Assembly: GCF_003721245.1 (NCBI RefSeq) | Contig: NZ_RIZG01000001.1 | Span: forward strand, 248,001 to 312,000 | DNA: 64,000 nucleotides | From: Marinomonas hwangdonensis | GTDB taxonomy: Bacteria > Pseudomonadota > Gammaproteobacteria > Pseudomonadales > Marinomonadaceae | Reading direction: 5' to 3' | Part shown: piece after piece, positions 17,813 to 28,428 of the stretch | How positions within the stretch are numbered: position 1 is the first letter of the stretch | How the letters are laid out: every line of letters starts with the position of its first letter | The notes under the pieces: generated by a model | Told to the model about the DNA's origin: nothing | Seen by the model: only the letters and a program-made list of their open reading frames with translations | Databases searched by the model: none | Program-made: the position numbers and the translations under genes

Positions 17813-18896
17813 TCAGTGGTGAAAGTGTTTTATCAAGCGCATCTGCTCGGCTTTGTTTGAGTGCTTGGCCGAGCTCGGCGCCACTAAAGCCTTGTTTCAT
17901 TAAACCTGCGGCGTTGATGTTGGCAATGGTGTCGCGGAGTAACTGCCAGTCTTCAATGTTGCTGTTTGTCAGGTGACTAAGAACCTCAATCAAGAGTTTA
18001 AAAGGTTGAGGTTTTTTGATGGCATTGACCGAAATTAACCAGTTCTCCCAAGACGTAGCGTTCATTGGAATGCGTTGGTTTTCTAAGAAGCCGCGGGTTT
18101 GCTCGGTCAGTATTCTGAATTGATTTGGGCAACGAATGCGATCATGTAACTGGGTGAGCTGAGCAAGGGGGGTGTTTCTGCACAAAATGGCCCAGCGTTG
18201 AGCGGGTATCAGCTGAGTCTGATCTAGAGCTTCAAACAGCCCCTGACCTTCTTCCCATACCCACTCTGGAAACAGTGTCTCTAGTGCATTTGCGTCTTTT
18301 AAAACTGAAAAGAAAATATGAGCATTGGGTGTGTTAAGTGCCTTTTCTAATTCTTTCCATACCCGTTCTGCACTTAATGCTGATAACTCACCAGATGCGC
18401 TGATGGTTTGCATTAGCGCTAATGTTTCGGGAGCAATATGAAATCCAAAAGGAGCAAAGCGCGAAGCAAAACGGGCGACTCGCAATACTCGTAATGGGTC
18501 TTCTACAAAGGCATTAGAGACGTGACGCAATAGACGATTGTGCACATCGTGTTGGCCATTAAACGGGTCGATTAAAGAGCCGTCTTTGTGTTGTGCGATG
18601 GCGTTGATGGTGAGGTCGCGTCGTTCAAGATCTTCCTCTAAGCGAATGTCGGGAGAAAAGTCACAGATAAATCCTGTATAACCCTCTCCTTGTTTTTTTT
18701 CTTTGCGGGCAAGGGCGTACTCTTCTTTGCTTTTAGGATGCAGAAAAACGGGGAACTGTTTGCCTACTTGTTGATAGCCCTGCTGTTCAAGCTGATCCGG
18801 CGTGGCGCCAGTCACCACCCAATCACGATCAACGACGGGTAAGCCAAGCAAAGTGTCTCTTACGGCTCCACCAACCAGATAAACTTGATACGACAC
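17805..18896 (-). CDS. cca: CCA-adding tRNA nucleotidyltransferase (short form, no HD domain)
   Basis: Adds or repairs the 3'-CCA of tRNAs. The class II nucleotidyltransferase head has [13 protein letters not shown], the metal-binding DRDWVVTG (D23, D25), [11 protein letters not shown] and the helical neck/body [19 protein letters not shown]. At 363 residues it is shorter than E. coli Cca (412), and I see no HD phosphohydrolase motif in the C-terminal third. It is the last gene of the lptD-cca operon, two bases after glpE. Confidence 0.95.
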   Translation of the reverse strand: MSYQVYLVGGAVRDTLLGLPVVDRDWVVTGATPDQLEQQGYQQVGKQFPVFLHPKSKEEYALARKEKKQGEGYTGFICDFSPDIRLEEDLERRDLTINAIAQHKDGSLIDPFNGQHDVHNRLLRHVSNAFVEDPLRVLRVARFASRFAPFGFHIAPETLALMQTISASGELSALSAERVWKELEKALNTPNAHIFFSVLKDANALETLFPEWVWEEGQGLFEALDQTQLIPAQRWAILCRNTPLAQLTQLHDRIRCPNQFRILTEQTRGFLENQRIPMNATSWENWLISVNAIKKPQPFKLLIEVLSHLTNSNIEDWQLLRDTIANINAAGLMKQGFSGAELGQALKQSRADALDKTLSPLIY

Positions 18897-18898
18897 CC

Positions 18899-19219
18899 TT
18901 ATTGGCCTATTTCACATTGTTCTGGGAACATGGCACTCCACTGACTAAAGCCACCGTTGAGTGAATAAACGTCTTTAAAACCTTGTGTCGCAAGGTATTC
19001 TGCTGCGCCTTTGCTGCTGTTTCCGTGGTAGCAGCAAACAATAACGGATTGGTTTTTGTCTGTCTGAGCAATGAAATTTTCAACGTTGTCGTTGGTGAGT
19101 CTGATCGCATTTGTCATGTGACTGCTTTGAAAGCTAGCAGCATCGCGGATATCTACCACAACGGCGTCGTTTTCAAGCAGGGGTAAAGCGTCTGATATAT
19201 CAATACAAGTAAAAGTCAT
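18899..19219 (-). CDS. glpE: Thiosulfate sulfurtransferase (single-domain rhodanese)
   Basis: Small cytoplasmic rhodanese of 106 residues that transfers sulfane sulfur from thiosulfate to acceptors such as cyanide or thioredoxin. The active-site loop is CYHGNSSKG with catalytic C63, as in E. coli GlpE, and VVDIRD and LNGGFSQW are also conserved. ATG 19219 overlaps the apaH stop (ATGA) and has AGGAAA upstream; an open frame to 19240 lies within apaH. Its setting in an RNA/envelope operon rather than a glp operon suggests a general sulfur role. Confidence 0.92.
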   Translation of the reverse strand: MTFTCIDISDALPLLENDAVVVDIRDAASFQSSHMTNAIRLTNDNVENFIAQTDKNQSVIVCCYHGNSSKGAAEYLATQGFKDVYSLNGGFSQWSAMFPEQCEIGQ

Positions 19220-20040
19220 GATGGTTTCCTGAGTGTGCAAGGTGTACTAAATCTTTGTTTGTCTTCTAGGCGTAACGCCGTCAAGCTTCCCCCCCAAACA
19301 CAGCCAGTATCCAGTGCGTGAATATGGTCTTGTTGGGTTTTGCCCTCTAAAGCCGCCCAATGCCCAAACACAATGTGGCACTCGGTCGGTACCTTACTCG
19401 GGTAGGCAAACCATGGTGCATAGCCTTTTGTGGCGGTGTTGACACCTTCTTTAGATTTAAGATCTAACTTACTGTTTTTATTGCAAAATCGCATTCTGGT
19501 TAAGTAGTTAGTGATTGCTCTAAGGCGATCCATTCCGGTCAATGTGTCATTCCATTGATTTGGTGTATTACCATACATGGAAGCAAAAAAATCCTCAACC
19601 GTGTCCGATTGGAGAGTATTTTCCACTTCTTTAGCGAGCGCTAATGTTTGTTCCAGATCCCAGCATGGCGGAATTCCTGCGTGTGTCATGACCGTGTTGA
19701 GTTGTTCGTCGTAATAGCACAAAGGTTGTTTGCGCAGCCAATCCATCAATTCATCGCGGTCGCTCGCGGTGAGGATTTCCGTTAAAGTGTCCCCCCGTTT
19801 CAGTGTGCCGAACCCATGCGAAACCGCTAATAAATGCAAATCATGATTGCCAAGCACCAGTCGTGCGCTGTCTCCTAAAGATTTAACAAAGCGCAGCGTT
19901 TCTAATGATTCATCGCCCCGATTAATCAGGTCGCCAGCAAACCACAAAGTATCTTGTTTAGGGTGGTATTGAATGTTTTCTAAAAGTTGAACCAGTGGCG
20001 TTAGGCATCCTTGTAGATCGCCTATAACATAGGTTGCCAT
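19216..20040 (-). CDS. apaH: Bis(5'-nucleosyl)-tetraphosphatase, symmetrical
   Basis: Hydrolyses Ap4A to two ADP and can remove Np4 caps from RNA. The calcineurin-type metal sites are visible: GDLQGC at 7-12, FAGDLINRGDESL, and LGNHDLHLLA, plus THAGIPPCWD and FGHWAALEG. The product is 274 residues (E. coli 280). ATG 20040 is chosen because GAGG precedes it and MATYVIGDLQGC is the family start; the frame reaches 20151 inside apaG. It lies seven bases after apaG and overlaps glpE by four. Confidence 0.97.
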   Translation of the reverse strand: MATYVIGDLQGCLTPLVQLLENIQYHPKQDTLWFAGDLINRGDESLETLRFVKSLGDSARLVLGNHDLHLLAVSHGFGTLKRGDTLTEILTASDRDELMDWLRKQPLCYYDEQLNTVMTHAGIPPCWDLEQTLALAKEVENTLQSDTVEDFFASMYGNTPNQWNDTLTGMDRLRAITNYLTRMRFCNKNSKLDLKSKEGVNTATKGYAPWFAYPSKVPTECHIVFGHWAALEGKTQQDHIHALDTGCVWGGSLTALRLEDKQRFSTPCTLRKPS

Positions 20041-20047
20041 AAATGCC

Positions 20048-20422
20048 TCAGTGAACCTGATTGGGAATGGATAAAGTAAAAGGACGAATGGGGGCGGTAA
20101 ATATCTTGCCGTCATCCGCGATAAACTGGTAGCTGCCTTGCATGCTACCAACCACGGTTTCCATTAGCGTGCCGCTGCTGTAATGGAAGGATTCACCTGG
20201 TTGCAAATAGGGGTATTCTCCAATCACGCCGCCACCTTTGACTTCTTGAACTTTTTCATTGCCGTCGGTGAGGATCCAGTGACGAGTTTGAAGTTTGGCA
20301 GCTTCCGTGCCGCAATTGGTCATAGAAATATGGTAAGCAAATACATAGCGTGATTCAGCTGGCGTTGACTGACTAGCCAGATATTCTGTACGAACAGAAA
20401 TGACGATGTCGTACTTTTGCAT
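20048..20422 (-). CDS. apaG: ApaG domain protein
   Basis: A 124-residue beta-sandwich protein of the ApaG/DUF525 family; its biochemical role is unsettled, with links to metal resistance and Ap4A metabolism through its neighbour. The conserved FAYHISMTNCG, LQTRHWILTDGN, VKGGGVIGEYPYLQPGE and GTLMETVVGSMQGSYQF are all present. Its ATG directly abuts the rsmA stop (TAAATG), so translation is probably coupled. Confidence 0.95.
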   Translation of the reverse strand: MQKYDIVISVRTEYLASQSTPAESRYVFAYHISMTNCGTEAAKLQTRHWILTDGNEKVQEVKGGGVIGEYPYLQPGESFHYSSGTLMETVVGSMQGSYQFIADDGKIFTAPIRPFTLSIPNQVH

Positions 20423-21223
20423 TTAGGCTTCCTTTTTTAGAACATAATTCGCGATTCGCACAAACTCTTCTACGTCAAGTCTCTCTGGGCGCAACGTCGG
20501 GTCTATATTAAGGGCCAAGAAATCCTCGTTGTCTAGCACCCCTTTATAGTTGTTGCGCAAGGTTTTGCGACGCTGCTGGAAGCCGATTCTCACCATGTCT
20601 TCTAACATCTTGATGTTATCGACTGGATAAGGAAGCGTTTTGTGTGGCGTCATTCTGACAATGGCGGAATCGACTTTTGGGGCTGGGTCGAAGGATTCTG
20701 GACCAACAATAAAAAGCGATTCAACGCTGCAATAATACTGTGCCATGACGCTTAAACGCCCGTACAAGTTGTCGCCAGGGCGAGCCGCTAAACGATCTAC
20801 GACCTCTTTTTGCAACATAAAATGCATATCGGCAATGACATGTGCTTGACTGAGTAGATGGAAAATTAACGGTGTTGAAATATTGTACGGTAAATTCCCC
20901 ACAACGCGGATGATTTCATCGTTAGTGCATAATGACGTGAAGTCGAACTTCATGGCGTCTGCTTCATGAACCGTTAATTCCGGAAAACGAAACAAATTGA
21001 CTTTTAAAATCGGAATAAGATCGCGATCCAGTTCAACCACGTCCATGCGTTCTGTGATGCTAATAATGCCTTCGGTCAGTGCTCCCTTACCGGGACCAAT
21101 TTCTACCAGACGCTGGCCTTTTTTTGGGCCAATGCAAGCAACGATACGGCGGATGACACCATGGTCATGAAGGAAGTTTTGACCGAATCTTTTTCTGGCT
21201 TTATGGGGTTGTGATTTGCTCAT
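20423..21223 (-). CDS. rsmA: 16S rRNA (adenine1518/1519-N6)-dimethyltransferase
   Basis: Dimethylates two adjacent adenosines near the 3' end of 16S rRNA (KsgA) using S-adenosylmethionine, a late 30S maturation step. In 266 residues: [13 protein letters not shown]-binding [11 protein letters not shown], the acidic VVELDRDLI, and catalytic NLPYNIS. The start overlaps the pdxA stop as ATGA and has no clear Shine-Dalgarno sequence, which fits translational coupling. Confidence 0.97.
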   Translation of the reverse strand: MSKSQPHKARKRFGQNFLHDHGVIRRIVACIGPKKGQRLVEIGPGKGALTEGIISITERMDVVELDRDLIPILKVNLFRFPELTVHEADAMKFDFTSLCTNDEIIRVVGNLPYNISTPLIFHLLSQAHVIADMHFMLQKEVVDRLAARPGDNLYGRLSVMAQYYCSVESLFIVGPESFDPAPKVDSAIVRMTPHKTLPYPVDNIKMLEDMVRIGFQQRRKTLRNNYKGVLDNEDFLALNIDPTLRPERLDVEEFVRIANYVLKKEA

Positions 21224-22239
21224 TTAGAAAACTTTTTCGCGTTATTTGCCATGTTAATGGCATGTTGAATGGCCACTTTCAGGCTGCCGCTGTTGGCTTT
21301 GCCTGTGCCCGCTAAATCTATAGCAGTGCCGTGGTCGACAGAGGTTCGAATAATCGGTAAGCCTAAAGTGATATTGACGGCATTACCAAACCCTGAATAT
21401 TTTAGCACAGGTAACCCCTGATCGTGATACATGGCCAGAGCGCAGTCTGCTTCATCAAGGTATTTGGGTGTAAACAGGGTATCGGCTGGCAAGGGGCCAA
21501 TCAAATCTATACCTTCTAGGCGTAATTTATTGAGCGTTGGGATAATGGTGTCTATTTCTTCTCTGCCAAGATGCCCGTCTTCTCCAGCGTGTGGATTGAG
21601 TCCACAGACCAATATTTTTGGCTGCGCTATGCCGAATTTGATTTGTAGATCTTTATTGAGTGCTCTCACCACTAGGCTGATACTTTCCTCTGTGATCGCG
21701 ACAGAGACGTCTTTCAGTGGTAAGTGAGTGGTGACTAACGCTACCTTCATCGCCTCCGTTGCCAACATCATGACGACGTGAGGAGATTGGCACTGAGCTT
21801 GAAAAAATTCGGTATGGCCAGAAAAATGCACGCCGGTGTCGCATAAAATACCCTTGTGCACCGGGGGAGTGACGATGGCGTCAAATTCTCCGCGCAGGCT
21901 TCCTTCGCCTGCTTGTTTGAGTGTTTCTAAAACATAGGGAGAATTGGCAAGGTCAAGCACACCGGCCACGGTTTTTTTTGCCTGCCGTATGGGAGAAACT
22001 TGAATGACGCCTTGTTGGTGTTTTCCTGCGTCCCGGGCGCTTTGTACATGCTCAAAAGAGACCTTTAGGCCTAATGTGTTGGCTCTGTCTAGAAGAAGAT
22101 CTGGGTCAGCCAAGACGACTAAGCGAGCAGGGAAAGCCTGCTCGATTAGGGCTTTTAGAATAATATCTGGGCCTATACCTGCAGGCTCACCGGATGTAAT
22201 GGCAATAATAGGAAGCGTCGTGGTAGCAGCATGGGCCAT
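21220..22239 (-). CDS. pdxA: 4-hydroxythreonine-4-phosphate dehydrogenase
   Basis: Oxidises 4-phosphohydroxy-L-threonine in the DXP-dependent pyridoxal phosphate pathway. The 339-residue protein has [13 protein letters not shown], the metal-binding histidines in HFSGHTEF and [20 protein letters not shown], and [14 protein letters not shown] 22239 with AAGGA upstream is preferred to the open frame at 22275. It sits between surA (10 bp) and rsmA (4-base overlap), the order also known from E. coli. Confidence 0.96.
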   Translation of the reverse strand: MAHAATTTLPIIAITSGEPAGIGPDIILKALIEQAFPARLVVLADPDLLLDRANTLGLKVSFEHVQSARDAGKHQQGVIQVSPIRQAKKTVAGVLDLANSPYVLETLKQAGEGSLRGEFDAIVTPPVHKGILCDTGVHFSGHTEFFQAQCQSPHVVMMLATEAMKVALVTTHLPLKDVSVAITEESISLVVRALNKDLQIKFGIAQPKILVCGLNPHAGEDGHLGREEIDTIIPTLNKLRLEGIDLIGPLPADTLFTPKYLDEADCALAMYHDQGLPVLKYSGFGNAVNITLGLPIIRTSVDHGTAIDLAGTGKANSGSLKVAIQHAINMANNAKKFSK

Positions 22240-22249
22240 GAGTCTATCC

Positions 22250-23500
22250 TTATTGTTTAATATCAATGAAGGCATCAGCGCGCAGTTCGTCTAGCCAGTT
22301 ACTCAACACAAGGTCTTGTTTTTGTGCTGTGAGGGCGCGTTCTGCATTAGTGCGTTTCACTCTGTCACTGATATCCGCCTCGCGACGGCCTTCCACTTGA
22401 AGAATGTGCCAGCCAAATTGAGTACGAAAAGGCTTACTAATGTCACCAATGTCAGTTTGATCCATCATGGCTTCAAACTCGGCGACCATGGTGCCAGGTG
22501 TGACCCAACCAAGATCGCCACCTTGCAAAGTAGAACCTTGATCTTCGCTGAACTCTCTGGCCACGGTAGCAAAATCAGTGGATGTTTGAAGTTTAGCGTA
22601 AATCTCATCCGCCAAGTCTTTGGTCTGTGACAAGGTACGAATCTCATTAGGACGCACTAATATGTGCCGTGCTTTTGTTTGCTGTTGCAAGGTGACATCA
22701 GGAGAACGTTGGTCAACGAGCCATAATAAATGAAAGCCTGCGTTGCTCTGTAAGGGGCCAATTAAAGGGCCTTTTTCTGTCTCCATTGCACGGACAAAAA
22801 GTGGGGGAAGTTGGTTCATTGGGCGCCAGCCTAAATCGCCGCCTTCAATGGCAAATTGACCGTCGGAGTTTTCTAATGCTTGTTGAATAAAGTCGTCTTC
22901 TGTTTTTATAACTTGGACAATGCGGTTAATGTCGGTTTGAGCTTGCTCGGGATTGTTCGCTCTCACTAGAATGTGACGAAGACGCACTTGTTGCTTCTCT
23001 TTTGACGCACTGGTGCTTGAACTCAGGTAATCATCAATCTCTTGATCTGAAATAACGATGCGCTTTCGGATGATGTCACGCTTGATATTGTTAATGAGAA
23101 TTTCTTGCTCGATCTGGTCGCGATAGCGCGCGTAATCAATGCCCTTACTGGCGAGAACGGTCTTTAGCCCTTGAAGATCTAAGTTCATGTTCTTGGCGAC
23201 CCCCAAAATGGCATTATCAACATCGCTGCTAGGGGCTCTCATCCCGACTTTACGAGCGTGATTGACCTGTAGGGTTTCTTCTATCATTTGGTTTTGTATT
23301 TGTCGGTAAATGTTATCCGTCATCACTCCGCCAGGGATACGTTCTTTGACAATTTCAAAACGATTTTCTATATCGCTTTGCAAAATAGGTTGTGAGTCGA
23401 CAATGGCCGAAATGCCATCAATTTTTATTGGGGCGGCATGCAGCCAGGTTGCAGGCACGACCGTAAGAAGAATGAGGGTGAAAAAAGAAAGCAACTTCAT
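22250..23500 (-). CDS. surA: Periplasmic chaperone / peptidyl-prolyl isomerase SurA
   Basis: Periplasmic chaperone for outer-membrane beta-barrel proteins. The 416-residue precursor has a signal peptide ([19 protein letters not shown].., cleavage near residue 24), a SurA N-domain ([14 protein letters not shown]..), and two parvulin domains (about 165-265 and 280-385), each with a GGDLGW motif. The start ATG 23500 is two bases after the lptD stop. LptD is a SurA client, so the operon links chaperone and substrate. Confidence 0.96.
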   Translation of the reverse strand: MKLLSFFTLILLTVVPATWLHAAPIKIDGISAIVDSQPILQSDIENRFEIVKERIPGGVMTDNIYRQIQNQMIEETLQVNHARKVGMRAPSSDVDNAILGVAKNMNLDLQGLKTVLASKGIDYARYRDQIEQEILINNIKRDIIRKRIVISDQEIDDYLSSSTSASKEKQQVRLRHILVRANNPEQAQTDINRIVQVIKTEDDFIQQALENSDGQFAIEGGDLGWRPMNQLPPLFVRAMETEKGPLIGPLQSNAGFHLLWLVDQRSPDVTLQQQTKARHILVRPNEIRTLSQTKDLADEIYAKLQTSTDFATVAREFSEDQGSTLQGGDLGWVTPGTMVAEFEAMMDQTDIGDISKPFRTQFGWHILQVEGRREADISDRVKRTNAERALTAQKQDLVLSNWLDELRADAFIDIKQ

Positions 23501-23502
23501 GA

Positions 23503-25752
23503 TTAATATCCAACGTTTCCTTGGTTCCAATAGGTATTAGCAATGTTGGCTTCGCTGTTTCCGCGCCCCGCACTGCTTAAACTGCGTAAAATGAATTGTA
23601 AAAAAATGCCTCTGTCGTACCGGTTACTATCGTTAAGCCAGTCTTGGTAGCTTAAGGATACTTTCAAGCAGCAGTTTTCATAACCAAAGCCGACCACTTC
23701 TTTTGTGGCGTCTTTGCGTAAAAAGTCATAGGTGTATTGTGTGTAAATAGACCAATTTTGGTTAAGTGGAAAAATACTGCCGATGCTGGCTTGTTTGGCG
23801 TCGTCATCGGATTGAGTATTATTGATCGAATACAAATAACTCAAATTAATTTTTATGTCGTCTTTTGGCGACAATGACGCAATGACTTGAGCCACGTTTA
23901 TCTCATTGTTGTTTGGGTCATAATTCACATTCCCCGTTAGGCTATAACGACGACTATTGTAACTGGCTGACGTCAGTAAATCGCTGCGTTTTGCATCATC
24001 AATGGCGGCGTTTTGATTAGTATTCCCCGTAATACCAACATATCGGTCTTCTAAATAAAAGATCTGACCTGCCTTAAACGCCCATCTTTCATTATTATTT
24101 TCATCATACAGACGACTTTCAACACCCAGGGTCACTTGTTCTGTGTCGCCAATACGATCATTACCATTAAAGCGGATATGATTAAAAGCTTGTGAATAGG
24201 TTAGGGTGGGTTCACTTGCATCGAAATTAGGAATCTCATCTTGGTCTTCATAGGGGGCATTGAGGTAACTGATGCGTGGTTCAAGGGTTTGCCGCCACGG
24301 TTGATTGCGTTGCCCGATGCGTCGCTCGAACGCAATGGACGTATCTAGGTAGTGAGTTAAATGGCCAACCGAGGCGGTCCCTTCGGCAGCGGTTTTATAG
24401 TTGTAAAGATCATAACCTCGGTATTGCGCCAATATTCCCGCGTCTATGCGTCCCCAAGCGTTTGATAAAGTAAGCTTAGCGTTTTGATTTAATACCCTTC
24501 TTTGTCCGTCAAAATTGTCTTCGGCAGGATCATAGAAATCGGTGTATTGTGCATTGATGTCGTAATCAAAGTAGTTTGACGTTAAACGGTAGGAACTGGC
24601 TATGCGTGGCCGCCATTCGAAAGGTTGGTCTATCGCCTTATCAGGGGTTTGATAGGTTAGGTAAGTAACTGTATTAAGAAAATTGCCATTGTTAAATCCC
24701 ACATATAGGCTGCGTTGATAATGGTCTTTTTCGCCAATGGATGTGCTGTTTGCTTCGGGATACTTGTCGTCGGTTGGGTTATCTTCTAGTAAAAAGCCCG
24801 CGTTAAAATGCTTATTAAATCGTTGTTCTGTCGTCAGTTTTAAGAGGGTCTGTTCGCCTTCAAGGTTGTCTGAAAACGTGGACTGTTCATACAGTGTTTG
24901 GCCAAAAGAGCTAAGATGACGAAACTCTAAATCAATGCCTTCGCCTTTCTCTTGAATAAAATGCGGTGTGATGGTCGCGTCGTAGTTTTCTGCGATGTTC
25001 CAATATACTGGGGCAGAAACACTCACGCCATCTTTACTGGAGAACCCAAAGCTGGGAAATAAAAAGCCACTTTGGCGTCTATCGTCTATGGGAAAGCGCA
25101 GCCATGGAAAGTAAAATACGGGCACGTTAGCAATATAGATTTGTATGTGTTTGGCGGTGCCAAATCCGCTAACAGTGTCTAGCTTGATTGAACTGCCATA
25201 CAGTTTCCAGCTTTCTTCGTTGGGCTCACAAGTGGTAAAAAAACCGTCCTCGATAAAGATAACCCCCTCTTGATTACTGGACAGTAATTGCGCTTCGCCT
25301 CGAGCGCCAGAGGAATGGCTTAAAAAAGCGGCATCTTTAAATTCTGTGGTTGAGGAGTTACTAGAAATGTAACCGCTTGAGCTGCGAATGAGTTGGTCGT
25401 TAGTGCGTAAGGCGACATTTTGGTTTGCGAAGTAGTATTCTTCAGGTACGCCCTCAATGCTGTTTGCCGATAACGCCGACTCAGGCTGTAAAATATTCGC
25501 ATCACCTTTTAGATGAGTCACCCCTTGTGCGTCTCTAAAAATGAGGTCGGCGGTCAGTTGAGTGCCTGTTACATTAGTGGCCTGCCAGCGATTCACATAC
25601 GACCCTTGGCAATAACGGTTTAGGTCCGCTTGTTGTTGGGCGGTTAGAGACGCTCGTGGAACCCAGTCCCATTGTTCCACTTCACCATATGCCATAGGCA
25701 AGACGAAAAGACTTTGAAAAAATAAGGCGTAGGTACGTAAATGCTTAGCCAT
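23503..25752 (-). CDS. lptD: LPS assembly protein LptD
   Basis: Outer-membrane barrel that, with LptE, inserts lipopolysaccharide into the outer leaflet. The 749-residue precursor begins with a signal peptide (MAKHLRTYALFFQSLFVLPM..). A LptA-like jelly-roll region follows (to about 250), then the large barrel. All four cysteines that form the two interdomain disulfides in E. coli have counterparts: C48, one in FTTCEPNEESW, and adjacent C694-C695 in ENCCLKV. ATG 25752 lacks an obvious Shine-Dalgarno; the open frame to 25827 would add 25 residues before the signal peptide. It is the first gene of the eight-gene operon and diverges from djlA. Confidence 0.96.
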   Translation of the reverse strand: MAKHLRTYALFFQSLFVLPMAYGEVEQWDWVPRASLTAQQQADLNRYCQGSYVNRWQATNVTGTQLTADLIFRDAQGVTHLKGDANILQPESALSANSIEGVPEEYYFANQNVALRTNDQLIRSSSGYISSNSSTTEFKDAAFLSHSSGARGEAQLLSSNQEGVIFIEDGFFTTCEPNEESWKLYGSSIKLDTVSGFGTAKHIQIYIANVPVFYFPWLRFPIDDRRQSGFLFPSFGFSSKDGVSVSAPVYWNIAENYDATITPHFIQEKGEGIDLEFRHLSSFGQTLYEQSTFSDNLEGEQTLLKLTTEQRFNKHFNAGFLLEDNPTDDKYPEANSTSIGEKDHYQRSLYVGFNNGNFLNTVTYLTYQTPDKAIDQPFEWRPRIASSYRLTSNYFDYDINAQYTDFYDPAEDNFDGQRRVLNQNAKLTLSNAWGRIDAGILAQYRGYDLYNYKTAAEGTASVGHLTHYLDTSIAFERRIGQRNQPWRQTLEPRISYLNAPYEDQDEIPNFDASEPTLTYSQAFNHIRFNGNDRIGDTEQVTLGVESRLYDENNNERWAFKAGQIFYLEDRYVGITGNTNQNAAIDDAKRSDLLTSASYNSRRYSLTGNVNYDPNNNEINVAQVIASLSPKDDIKINLSYLYSINNTQSDDDAKQASIGSIFPLNQNWSIYTQYTYDFLRKDATKEVVGFGYENCCLKVSLSYQDWLNDSNRYDRGIFLQFILRSLSSAGRGNSEANIANTYWNQGNVGY

Positions 25753-25879
25753 GCAGGGTATACTTGTCACCAAAGTTGTTGTCCGAAATCGGATAAGACC
25801 CAAATTAGGGTCGACGTTAGGCGACAAATGATAATCTATGCAGGCCTATAGGGGCTACCGATTCTGGAGAAATATCTTT

Positions 25880-26662
25880 ATGTGGAAAATTGTTTGCGCC
25901 ATTTTGGGTTTTATTTTGGCAGGTTTTGTAGGCGCCCTGATTGGTTTTTTTGTCGGTAGCATGATTGATAACGCTCAGAAAAAAGGTCGTTTTGGTCAAG
26001 GGTATGCCAAGCGTCGTTTACAGCAGGAGACGTTTTTTAGAACCTTGTTTCTTTTGATGGGCCGTCTTGCTAAGGCCGATGGTCAAGTCACTAAAGCAGA
26101 AATTGAATTAGCTCAGGCGGTTATGCTCCGTCTAAGATTGTCGCCTGCGGCCCAAGAGCAAGCCAAAAAGCTGTTTAACGAAGGTAAGTCCGATAATTTT
26201 GATTTATCCCAAGCGCTTAATACCTTTAAGTTGGTAGCAGGCACCAGCGAGCTGACACGTACTTTGTTAGAGGTGCTTTTGGTGTCTGCCTATGCAGATG
26301 GTCATTTCAGTACCGCAGAAAAGAATTTTGTTTTTTCGGTCTGTGAACAACTGGGTGTCTCGCAAGCGGAATTTGATGCATTGCATATACAGGTGAAACA
26401 GCAAGCACACTTCAGTCAGGGCCATCAAGGCGCGGATAAAAGGACCTCAAAAGATTTATTAAAGGCGGCATATGAGGCGCTTGGCGTCACTCCTGAAATG
26501 ACAGACGCGGAAGTGAAAAAAGCCTATCGTCGTCTAATGAGTCAACATCACCCAGACAAGCTCAGCGCTAAAGGCTTGCCCGATGAAATGATTGAGCACG
26601 CTAAAGAGCGCACGCAGGAAATTCAGGCGGCTTACGAGATGGTAAAGAATTCACGTAAATAG
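25880..26662 (+). CDS. djlA: Membrane-anchored DnaJ-like co-chaperone DjlA
   Basis: Type III J protein of the inner membrane that stimulates DnaK. Of 260 residues, about 2-28 form one Gly-rich transmembrane helix (FILAGFVGALIGFFVGSM), the middle (about 60-175) is a TerB-like helical domain, and the C-terminal J domain (about 195-260) carries HPD at 224-226. ATG 25880 has CTGGAGA upstream and gives the family N-terminus MWKIVCA; the frame extends to 25838. It is divergent from lptD, the usual arrangement. Confidence 0.95.
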   Translation: MWKIVCAILGFILAGFVGALIGFFVGSMIDNAQKKGRFGQGYAKRRLQQETFFRTLFLLMGRLAKADGQVTKAEIELAQAVMLRLRLSPAAQEQAKKLFNEGKSDNFDLSQALNTFKLVAGTSELTRTLLEVLLVSAYADGHFSTAEKNFVFSVCEQLGVSQAEFDALHIQVKQQAHFSQGHQGADKRTSKDLLKAAYEALGVTPEMTDAEVKKAYRRLMSQHHPDKLSAKGLPDEMIEHAKERTQEIQAAYEMVKNSRK

Positions 26663-26683
26663 CGGTGTGATCAAATTCACTGA

Positions 26684-27667
26684 TTAAGGGCTTGTGTAAA
26701 AAAGCCCTTTGTTCACACTTGGTAGCGACTTTCTCTGCGTTATTTGTGAGGTGTGTTGCTTTAAAAAACCTCGCACTCTCTGAATAAGCAAGGGCTTGCT
26801 ATCGTTACCGTTGACTCTGTCTGGTGTGGCATTTAACTGAATGTACTCGCCATTTTTTTGCGTTCTTTGGTTAGCCGCTTGCTTGCGCCATGCTGTAAAT
26901 TGAATGTCGGCGGCCTGGTTTTGCACAGCATAATCAAGGGTAGGCTGCGCTACCTGACGAATTTTTTGAGCCAGATCGTAGTGGCTGATGCCGATAGTAG
27001 GCTCTATGTCAATCAGCACTAGAGCCATCCCCGCGGTTTGGTTTTGTTGAAGAAAGCTTAACGCGTAGCCCGCGCCCGTTTTATAGCCCAAAAGGACAAA
27101 TTGTTCGATGTTTTCACTTCGGGCTTGCGCTATGGTGGCTTGAATTCGAGCGAACACCTCGTCTTGGTTGGGTAAGCTGTCTGCTGGCTGAGCGTCTTCT
27201 TCCTGTGTTGCTAGTTTGATTGGCTCACCACGCTTGATGATATCAGGCACTTCCATTGATAAGGTACACCAGCTGAACTCTGGTAAGGCATTACGTAGCG
27301 GTGCGATGGCATCGGGCCAATCTGGGTGTTCATTGTCAGCGTGTAACAGAATCACGCAACCTTGGGTTGAGTCTGTCATAGAGGCTTTATTGAGAACGAG
27401 AAAATCGGTGCCATTGGCTTCTAGGTTTTGAATTTCGTGACTAAGGCGACGTCGCTCTAAGGAGGATTTTAACGCTTCGATGCGAGCTGACTGCGGCCTA
27501 GGAATAACATAGTCCTGATTGTTCTCTGCCACAGTATTGGTTGGGGGTTCTGTGGTCGTTGCTGTATTGGGCGTTGCTTGAGGTTCTTCGGCCAATAGCG
27601 TCGTACTTAAGCCAAAGCAAACAAGAAGAGAGAGAATAGTTGTAAGCGGTGTCTGAATTTTCTGCAT
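26684..27667 (-). CDS. DUF3530-family periplasmic protein (alpha/beta-hydrolase-like)
   Basis: A 327-residue secreted protein. A signal peptide (cleavage near LLAEE) precedes a Thr/Pro-rich linker and a domain with GCVILLHADNEHPDWPDAI and FVLLGYKTGAGYALSFL. The second has the shape of a nucleophile elbow, but Lys-Thr-Gly occupies the place where a GxSxG serine would be expected, so catalysis is doubtful. The look is that of DUF3530, a family of unknown function. ATG 27667 is preferred to the TTG at 27676; the ribosome site is weak. It is divergent from rpe. Confidence 0.72.
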   Translation of the reverse strand: MQKIQTPLTTILSLLVCFGLSTTLLAEEPQATPNTATTTEPPTNTVAENNQDYVIPRPQSARIEALKSSLERRRLSHEIQNLEANGTDFLVLNKASMTDSTQGCVILLHADNEHPDWPDAIAPLRNALPEFSWCTLSMEVPDIIKRGEPIKLATQEEDAQPADSLPNQDEVFARIQATIAQARSENIEQFVLLGYKTGAGYALSFLQQNQTAGMALVLIDIEPTIGISHYDLAQKIRQVAQPTLDYAVQNQAADIQFTAWRKQAANQRTQKNGEYIQLNATPDRVNGNDSKPLLIQRVRGFLKQHTSQITQRKSLPSVNKGLFYTSP

Positions 27668-27756
27668 TGTTTTCAATACTTCTTTAACATGCCTTGGTAA
27701 AATGCAATCTACATTTTCACTATGAGACCTTTATTGTGTCACTGCTGGAGTCAGAT

Positions 27757-28428
27757 ATGAATGATTTTATCATTGCCCCTTCGATCCTTTCTGCCGATTT
27801 TGCTCGATTGGGTGAAGAGGTGGACAACGTATTGAAGGCCGGAGCCGATATCATACACTTTGATGTGATGGACAATCACTATGTGCCTAACTTAACCATT
27901 GGTCCTATGGTCTGCAAAGCGCTACGTAAGCACGGCGTGACGGCTGACATTGATGTGCATCTTATGGTGAAGCCTGTGGATCGAATGATAGGGGATTTTA
28001 TTGAGGCTGGTGCGTCCATCATTACGTTTCACCCAGAAGCCAGTGAGCACATCGATAGGTCTTTGCAAATGATTCGCGATGGCGGCTGTAAAGCGGGCTT
28101 GGTCTTTAATCCTGCTACGCCCTTGCATTATTTAAAGCACGTCATGGACAAAGTTGACATGATTTTGTTGATGTCGGTTAACCCAGGGTTTGGCGGCCAG
28201 TCTTTTATTCCCAGCACTCTAGATAAATTGCGTGAAGCTCGTGCCTTGATTGATGCCAGCGGGTATAACATTCGCCTTGAGGTGGATGGTGGGGTGAGTG
28301 AAAAGAACATTGCTGAAATCGCACGAGCGGGTGCTGACACCTTTGTAGCGGGCTCCGCTATTTTTGGCAAAGACGACTACAAGTCCGTGATTGATCTGAT
28401 GCGTAACGAATTGGCGAGTGTGCGTTAA
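27757..28428 (+). CDS. rpe: Ribulose-phosphate 3-epimerase
   Basis: Interconverts ribulose 5-phosphate and xylulose 5-phosphate in the pentose phosphate pathway. The 223-residue TIM barrel shows [14 protein letters not shown], the metal-binding [13 protein letters not shown] and [16 protein letters not shown], and LEVDGGV. ATG 27757 with CTGGAG upstream matches the family start; the frame extends back to 27694. Its TAA overlaps the gph ATG (TAATG), coupling the two. Confidence 0.97.
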   Translation: MNDFIIAPSILSADFARLGEEVDNVLKAGADIIHFDVMDNHYVPNLTIGPMVCKALRKHGVTADIDVHLMVKPVDRMIGDFIEAGASIITFHPEASEHIDRSLQMIRDGGCKAGLVFNPATPLHYLKHVMDKVDMILLMSVNPGFGGQSFIPSTLDKLREARALIDASGYNIRLEVDGGVSEKNIAEIARAGADTFVAGSAIFGKDDYKSVIDLMRNELASVR

